DNA of 9,781 nucleotides from a bacterium (GTDB taxonomy: Bacteria; Elusimicrobiota; Elusimicrobia; Elusimicrobiales; UBA9959). Of the stretch, positions 6,126 through 9,781 are shown piece by piece. A program made the translations under genes and the position numbers. The notes beneath the pieces are model-generated. The model saw only the letters and a program-made list of their open reading frames with translations. It was not told the origin of the DNA and did not search any database. The stretch covers positions 1-9,781 of the forward strand of contig JAJZVJ010000057.1 of the NCBI GenBank assembly GCA_021845705.1, read 5' to 3'. Each line of letters begins with the position of its first letter. Positions within the stretch are counted from its first letter, which is position 1.

Positions 6126-6613
6126 ACAGCAAACCTGGGACCAGGGAAGTTGCCGGCCTGCTCGCGCGCCTGGCGGTGGCCGGGGTGTTCATTTACGCCG
6201 GCCTGATAAAAGCCCTCGCCCCGGCGGAAGAATTCGCGTACGCCATAGAAGGCTACAAGGTCCTGAACTCCCAGCTTTCCCTCTGGGCGGCCTACACGGT
6301 GCCGTGGATAGAGCTTTACGCCGGCCTGCTGCTGGCGGCCGGCATCTTCACGCGCTTTAATTCCCTGTTCACCGCGGCGGTTTTACTTTTCTTCGAGGCG
6401 ATGCTGGGCCAGGCCTGGCTGCGCGGCCTCCCACTGACCTCCTGCGGCTGCTTCGGCAGCGGCGCAAGCAACTCCATAACGCGCGAATTCACGCAGAACC
6501 TGGTCTTCCTGGCGCTGGCGCTGGCCTCCTATAAGTACGGCTCGGCCTGCTCCGCGGACAAGGCCTGCGAAAACGACGCGCTTAAGGCCGCCGGCCAGGA
6601 GGCGAAAAAATGA
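6122..6613 (+). CDS. MauE/DoxX-like four-helix membrane protein with CGC redox motif
   Basis: The 163-aa product has about four membrane helices (roughly 12-31, 54-76, 81-98 and 125-140). It shows the MauE/DoxX pattern: RLAVAGVFIYAGLIKALAP (16-34) with a conserved Lys after the first helix, FAYAIEGYKVL (38-48), PWIELYAGLLLAAG (61-74) and TSCGCFGSG (106-114). MauE is needed for disulfide maturation of methylamine dehydrogenase, and related DoxX-like proteins are thought to pass electrons across the membrane to thioredoxin-like partners. C108 and C110 are the likely redox pair; C143 and C149 follow the last helix. GAGG in the end of the upstream gene serves as SD. It is embedded between the dsbA-like gene and an exported unknown by two ATGA overlaps. 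No methylamine dehydrogenase genes are in view, so a general role is more likely. Confidence 0.85.
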   Translation: MNSKPGTREVAGLLARLAVAGVFIYAGLIKALAPAEEFAYAIEGYKVLNSQLSLWAAYTVPWIELYAGLLLAAGIFTRFNSLFTAAVLLFFEAMLGQAWLRGLPLTSCGCFGSGASNSITREFTQNLVFLALALASYKYGSACSADKACENDALKAAGQEAKK

Positions 6614-7431
6614 AACGCCTCCTTGCCATAGCGGCCGTAGCCTTTACGGCCGCGTCGCTTTCCGCGTACAGGCCCTACGAAAAATACGCCAATTCCAAAG
6701 CCGCCTGGATGACGGTCTCCTCCATAAAGACCGGGCAGGGGTACTACCTGGAGGTTTCCCAGGACGGGCAGGCCCTGATGAGGGAGGAAACCGCCAAGAG
6801 CCTCACCACCCGGCGCGGTTCCATAAAGCCCCAGCTGGTAAAAGATTTTTTCCGCGAGATAGACAATTCGGAGATCATAAACTCGCAGAACGTCATGGAG
6901 AGCAAGATGGTCTTCTACCAGGGCGAATTAATGAGGATCTCCGCCTATATAAGCGGCGAGCTCACCAGGACCGAGGCCCCGCTCAACAAGTTCGGCGAAG
7001 CCTTCTCCTACGCCTTCGGCGAAGTAAAGAAAGCCGTGGCCGCCCTGCCGCAGGATACCGCCGTCACCTCTTTCCTGCGCGCCGAACCGCTGAAGGGAGA
7101 AGCGCTTCAATCCTACAAGAACAAAGCCTCGCTGCAAGGAGAGCTGAAGACAATAGAGACCGAAGACATCATGAAGATAAAGCCGCTCCTGGCCGCCATA
7201 AAAGAGCCCTACCGGCTGATCCCCATAGAGAACAAGGACCAGCTAAAAGAACTGCAGGATTTCATTTCCAGCCGCCAGCTTTACGGCTTGCGTACGTTAT
7301 TTTATCTGCCCAGCACGCGCGGAACCTTCAAGTGCCAGCTGCTGGAAGTCTGGAAAAAACCGGCCGCGGTCCCGGAGACGAAACCGGCGGCCGCAGGCAA
7401 GGCCCGCAAGAAGGCCGGACGCAAAAAATAA
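6610..7431 (+). CDS. Exported protein of unknown function, third gene of the redox cluster
   Basis: I do not recognise this 273-aa protein. A signal peptide is clear (MKRLLAIAAVAFTAASLSA, cleavage after A19), so the mature part should be periplasmic or outer-membrane associated. The mature part is mixed alpha/beta: residues 35-125 carry short beta-like strands around YYLEVSQDGQALMREE and MVFYQGELMRISAYISGEL, then charged helices to about 220, a beta stretch near 224-248 (LYGLRTLFYLP, TFKCQLLEVW), and a low-complexity Pro/Ala/Lys tail ending KARKKAGRKK. There is only one Cys (C242), so it is not an obvious multi-disulfide client of the neighbours. ATG 6610 has a perfect AGGAGG 7 nt upstream and overlaps the previous stop (ATGA). 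The basic tail might bind nucleic acid or acidic polymer; that is a guess. Confidence 0.85.
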   Translation: MKRLLAIAAVAFTAASLSAYRPYEKYANSKAAWMTVSSIKTGQGYYLEVSQDGQALMREETAKSLTTRRGSIKPQLVKDFFREIDNSEIINSQNVMESKMVFYQGELMRISAYISGELTRTEAPLNKFGEAFSYAFGEVKKAVAALPQDTAVTSFLRAEPLKGEALQSYKNKASLQGELKTIETEDIMKIKPLLAAIKEPYRLIPIENKDQLKELQDFISSRQLYGLRTLFYLPSTRGTFKCQLLEVWKKPAAVPETKPAAAGKARKKAGRKK

Positions 7432-7444
7432 GCCGTATTTTTGT

Positions 7445-7450
7445 TAGAAT
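7445..7450 (+). promoter_or_regulatory. -10 box 6 nt before the response-regulator ATG (leaderless promoter candidate)
   Basis: TAGAAT matches 5/6 of the -10 consensus and sits 6 nt before ATG 7457, the same distance as TATAAT before the gene at 5487. No SD is present in between. No recognisable -35 is seen 16-18 nt upstream. Confidence 0.5.
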
Positions 7451-7456
7451 AACCCT

Positions 7457-7873
7457 ATGGCAGAAGAACCCCGGATAAAAGTGGCGGCGGTCGACGATGA
7501 CGAGACCATTCTAGAGGTTTACGAAACCGGCCTTGCCGCCGCGGGCTGCGAATTGCGCACCTTCTCGGACCCCAAAAAAGCCCGCGAGTTCTTCAATTCG
7601 GCCAAGCGGGAAGAGATGCCAGACGTAATACTGATGGACATCATGATGCCCGGGGTGGACGGGATAAGCCTTATGGGCGACATCCGCGCCAAGGACGCCG
7701 CCGCCCATATCCCGATAATAGCCGTAAGCGGCCTGAACGACGCCGCCACGCTCAACGACGCGCTCCTTTTCGGCGCCATGGACTACCTGGTAAAACCCTT
7801 CGAACTGGACGCGCTGATGGCGAAGATAAAGAAAGCGGCGGAACTTTCCCGCAAGCGGGCACCCAAGCCCTGA
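7457..7873 (+). CDS. Single-domain CheY-like response regulator
   Basis: The 138-aa product is just a receiver domain with a short basic tail (KRAPKP). Acidic residues D13-D15, phospho-acceptor D61 in VILMDIMMPGVDG, switch S91 and K113 in LVKPFE are all in place, so it should be phosphorylated by a histidine kinase and act by protein contact, as CheY or Spo0F do. No kinase or chemotaxis gene is near. It lies 25 nt after the exported unknown, with no terminator between, so read-through from the redox cluster is possible, but a -10 box at 7445 and the absence of an SD suggest its own leaderless transcript. A strong terminator follows. Confidence 0.92.
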   Translation: MAEEPRIKVAAVDDDETILEVYETGLAAAGCELRTFSDPKKAREFFNSAKREEMPDVILMDIMMPGVDGISLMGDIRAKDAAAHIPIIAVSGLNDAATLNDALLFGAMDYLVKPFELDALMAKIKKAAELSRKRAPKP

Positions 7874-7891
7874 GCGGTTCCGGGAACAAGC

Positions 7892-7923
7892 AGGGGCCGC
7901 CCGCATTTGCCGGCGGCCTTTTT
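7892..7923 (+). terminator. Intrinsic terminator after the CheY-like gene
   Basis: GGCCGCC (7895-7901) pairs perfectly with GGCGGCC (7912-7918), extended by two G-T wobbles and an A-T pair, and is followed directly by TTTTT (7919-7923). This is the clearest intrinsic terminator in the window and separates the rightward units. Confidence 0.87.
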
Positions 7924-7934
7924 ATTTATGATAA

Positions 7935-7940
7935 TATAAT
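7935..7940 (+). promoter_or_regulatory. Candidate -10 box for the membrane protein gene
   Basis: A TATAAT hexamer lies just after the terminator and would start transcription near 7947, giving a leader of about 34 nt. An overlapping TATGAT at 7927-7932 is an alternative. The -35 position falls in the terminator stem and is poor, so the call rests on the -10 alone. Confidence 0.35.
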
Positions 7941-7977
7941 GAAGATCCCCGACAAAACGTGCCGGGCGGGAGATTAA
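7939..7977 (+). CDS. Possible 12-aa leader ORF upstream of the membrane protein
   Basis: ATG 7939 opens a 12-codon frame (MKIPDKTCRAGD) ending in TAA four bases before the ATG at 7981. TATGAT lies 6 nt before it, the same geometry as the two leaderless candidates. It could be chance; the SD of the next gene lies inside this frame, so translating it would affect initiation downstream. Confidence 0.15.
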   Translation: MKIPDKTCRAGD

Positions 7978-7980
7978 CTT

Positions 7981-9126
7981 ATGATGAAAACGCTAAAGAC
8001 GGTATTTACGCAGAAAACCCACGAAGGGACCACGGAAAGACTGCTGCAGCTTTCCTTCAGCTACTTCGGACTCTACGTAGTGACCGGTTTTCTTGCCAAG
8101 TATTTCGCCTCCGTGCTGGGTATGGACGGCAACACCTACACGGTCTACAACACCATCGGCGGCCTGCTCATCTGCAACGCCGTAGTACTGGGCTGGGGCT
8201 GGTACAAGTTCAAATCCAGCACCCGCATAAAGTTCCTGGGCATGGACATGCCCAAAGAATTCCTCTACATAATCCCCTCCGGCATCTGCACCGCGGTCAT
8301 CATCCCCACCACCACCCTGATGTACGTGCTGCCCATCTCCGTGATGGTGGCCATGATCATCATGCGCGCGAGCGTCATAATAATAAGCCGCGCGGTGGAC
8401 GAACTGCAGATCCGCCAGGGGATCCTGAAGAAGACGGTTTACTGGGAAGAGAACCTCGCCGTGGTCTTCGCCCTCGCCGCCGTCTGCATAAAATTCTATT
8501 ACGTCCGCCCGGGGGATTTCGACTTTCTCGGCAACGCCGCCGCGATGACCATCCTCGCCTCCTACCTGACGGCTTATTCCATCCGCATCTACATCTTCAA
8601 CTACTACAAGAATACCCGCAAGCCGGACGCCGTGTACGACACCAAGGGCTTCTTCGCCGTGGAGCAGATAACCTCCACGCTTGCCCTGCTGATAGCCGGG
8701 GCCGTCTTCTTCTACTCCATAAACCTGCCTTCCGCCGACCCCAAAACCTTCGCGTTCCAGTTCAAGGACGCGCTGGTACACACCCCCAAGCTCTGGAAAG
8801 AGGGGATACTCTCGGGCCTCCCCTTCGGCATCTCGGCCTTCTTCTCCGTCTTCCTGTTCATGTTCAAGGGCCGCACCGCCACTTTCGCGGGCCTGGTAAA
8901 CCGCCTGACCTCCCTGATAGCCGGCACCACGGCCACGCTGTTCGTCTGGTGGCTGATAGCCGGGCAGAAACCCCCCAGCGGCGAGGATTGGCTGGGACTT
9001 GCGGCCATCTTCATAGCCATCTTCTTCATGGGCAAGGCGGAGAGGAAACGCGCGGGAGAACTGGCCAAAGCCAAAGAAATAGAACCTGAAAAAGACAGCG
9101 AAACGGCGGCTAAAGAACGGAATTAA
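7981..9126 (+). CDS. Ten-TM membrane protein, DMT/EamA-like, substrate unknown
   Basis: The 381-aa product has about ten membrane helices (near 24-44, 57-74, 93-115, 117-136, 157-174, 185-206, 226-246, 276-295, 301-326 and 337-351) and a hydrophilic, charged C-terminal tail (352-381). Helices 3-4 (IIPSGICTAVIIPTTTLMY, then SVMVAMIIMRASVIII) and the two-halves layout resemble drug/metabolite transporters of the EamA type, and a sugar or nucleotide-sugar substrate would suit the next gene, but no specific family motif is seen and it may be a lineage-specific family. ATG 7981 is preferred over ATG 7984 because GGGAG lies 9 nt upstream. The gene follows a strong terminator, so it starts a unit that probably includes the UDP-glucose dehydrogenase 29 nt downstream. 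Confidence 0.85.
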   Translation: MMKTLKTVFTQKTHEGTTERLLQLSFSYFGLYVVTGFLAKYFASVLGMDGNTYTVYNTIGGLLICNAVVLGWGWYKFKSSTRIKFLGMDMPKEFLYIIPSGICTAVIIPTTTLMYVLPISVMVAMIIMRASVIIISRAVDELQIRQGILKKTVYWEENLAVVFALAAVCIKFYYVRPGDFDFLGNAAAMTILASYLTAYSIRIYIFNYYKNTRKPDAVYDTKGFFAVEQITSTLALLIAGAVFFYSINLPSADPKTFAFQFKDALVHTPKLWKEGILSGLPFGISAFFSVFLFMFKGRTATFAGLVNRLTSLIAGTTATLFVWWLIAGQKPPSGEDWLGLAAIFIAIFFMGKAERKRAGELAKAKEIEPEKDSETAAKERN

Positions 9127-9155
9127 ATTTTCCCGGATCGGTATCGGAGCCATCA

Positions 9156-9781
9156 ATGAAAAAGAGCAAGGACGATAAAGTGAATATTTGCGTTGTGGGC
9201 GCCGGCTACGTAGGGCTGGTCAGCGGGGCGTGTCTCGCCGAAGTGGGCCACCGCGTAGTCTGCGTGGACAGCGACCCGGCCAAGATCAAGATGCTTTTGA
9301 AGGGCGTAATGCCCATCTACGAGGACGACCTCGAGCGCGTAGTAAAAAAGAACGTGAAAGCCGGCCGCCTCCGCTTCGCTAATTCCATAAAAGAAGGCAT
9401 GCACCACGGCGGGCACCGCGCCGAAGCCGTGTTCATAGCCGTCGGCACCCCTCCCCGCGACGACGGTTCGGCCGATCTCTCCGCCATAGAGAAGGTTTCC
9501 GAACAGGTGGCGCTGAACATGACCGGCTATACGGTGATAGTGGAAAAATCCACCGTCCCGGTAGCCACCTGCGACTGGATCATAAAAACGGTAAAGCGCC
9601 ACAATAAGCACCACCTCCCTTTCGACGTGGCCTCCAACCCCGAGTTCCTGCGGGAAGGCACCGCCGTGGGGGACTTCCTCAAGCCGGACCGCGTCGTAGT
9701 CGGCGTTTCCTCGAAGCAGGCGGAAGACCTTATGCGGCGCATTTACAAACCCATGAAGGGCGCGCCCATAGTCGTGACCAG
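9156..9781 (+). CDS. ugd: UDP-glucose 6-dehydrogenase, N-terminal 208 residues, partial
   Basis: The gene runs off the right edge. Family enzymes oxidise UDP-glucose to UDP-glucuronate with two NAD+, feeding capsule, exopolysaccharide and lipopolysaccharide sugars. The NAD-binding domain is complete: VVGAGYVGL (13-21), acidic D38 at the end of strand 2 (VVCVDSD), FIAVGTPP (93-100) and EKSTVPV (130-136). The bridging region shows SNPEFLREGTAVGDF (160-174) and PDRVVVG (177-183), characteristic of UDP-glucose/GDP-mannose dehydrogenases. The catalytic Cys lies beyond the window, so the related UDP-ManNAc or GDP-mannose enzymes are not fully excluded, although the EFLREG context favours UDP-glucose. 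ATG 9156 has GGAG 6 nt upstream; an alternative GTG at 9180 would drop a charged 8-residue N-terminus. Confidence 0.9.
   Translation, partial: MKKSKDDKVNICVVGAGYVGLVSGACLAEVGHRVVCVDSDPAKIKMLLKGVMPIYEDDLERVVKKNVKAGRLRFANSIKEGMHHGGHRAEAVFIAVGTPPRDDGSADLSAIEKVSEQVALNMTGYTVIVEKSTVPVATCDWIIKTVKRHNKHHLPFDVASNPEFLREGTAVGDFLKPDRVVVGVSSKQAEDLMRRIYKPMKGAPIVVT

Noticed and set aside
5487..7431. Methylamine dehydrogenase (mau) cluster
   Set aside because: Only the MauE-like protein and a DsbA-like protein are present; no mauA, mauB or other mau genes are seen.
7959..9089. 376-codon plus-strand frame overlapping the membrane protein
   Set aside because: The Arg/His/Pro-rich translation is a frame-shifted reading of the transmembrane gene.
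7993..9156. 387-codon minus-strand frame opposite the membrane protein
   Set aside because: Its Gly/His/Glu-rich translation is the antisense of a hydrophobic gene with strong SD and membrane pattern; a shadow.

Overview
The window is GC-rich bacterial DNA with compact, mostly SD-led genes. It looks Gram-negative: it encodes the N-terminus of a tail-specific periplasmic protease, a Dsb-type thiol oxidoreductase, signal-peptide proteins and a UDP-sugar dehydrogenase. Isoleucine is often coded by ATA despite the high GC (6 of 11 Ile codons in the ugd fragment, by direct count). That habit, with the gene mix, recalls Elusimicrobiota-like lineages, but the assignment is an inference; no rRNA or tRNA is present to settle it.

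Layout. 1-557 (-): start of a C-terminal processing protease (Prc/Tsp), cut by the left edge, with a promoter and a 5' hairpin upstream. 558-889: divergent spacer. 890-1195 (+): small Ala/Lys-rich protein of unknown function. 1437-1991 and 2029-3111 (-): an FkbM-type methyltransferase followed by a response regulator with a C-terminal Cys-rich module, probably one transcript. 3364-5153 (+): gpmI (phosphoglycerate mutase), overlapping a UPF0235/DUF167 gene. 5162-5436: a 275-nt nested palindromic element with no coding capacity of its own. 5487-7431 (+): a three-gene, translationally coupled cluster: membrane-anchored DsbA-like protein, MauE/DoxX-like membrane protein with a CGC motif, and a secreted protein of unknown function. 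7457-7873 (+): single-domain response regulator ended by a clear intrinsic terminator. 7981-9126 (+): ten-TM membrane protein resembling the drug/metabolite transporter fold. 9156-9781 (+): UDP-glucose 6-dehydrogenase, cut by the right edge.

How it fits together. Most genes are housekeeping or envelope related: glycolysis (gpmI), periplasmic proteolysis, thiol redox in the envelope, and sugar-nucleotide synthesis next to an integral membrane protein. The two response regulators are orphans with no kinase in view. The most unusual items are the nested palindrome between the UPF0235 and dsbA-like genes, two genes whose -10 box sits exactly 6 nt before ATG with no Shine-Dalgarno (probable leaderless mRNAs), and the redox gene trio ending in an unrecognised secreted protein. 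No CRISPR array, insertion sequence, phage gene or defence system is visible.
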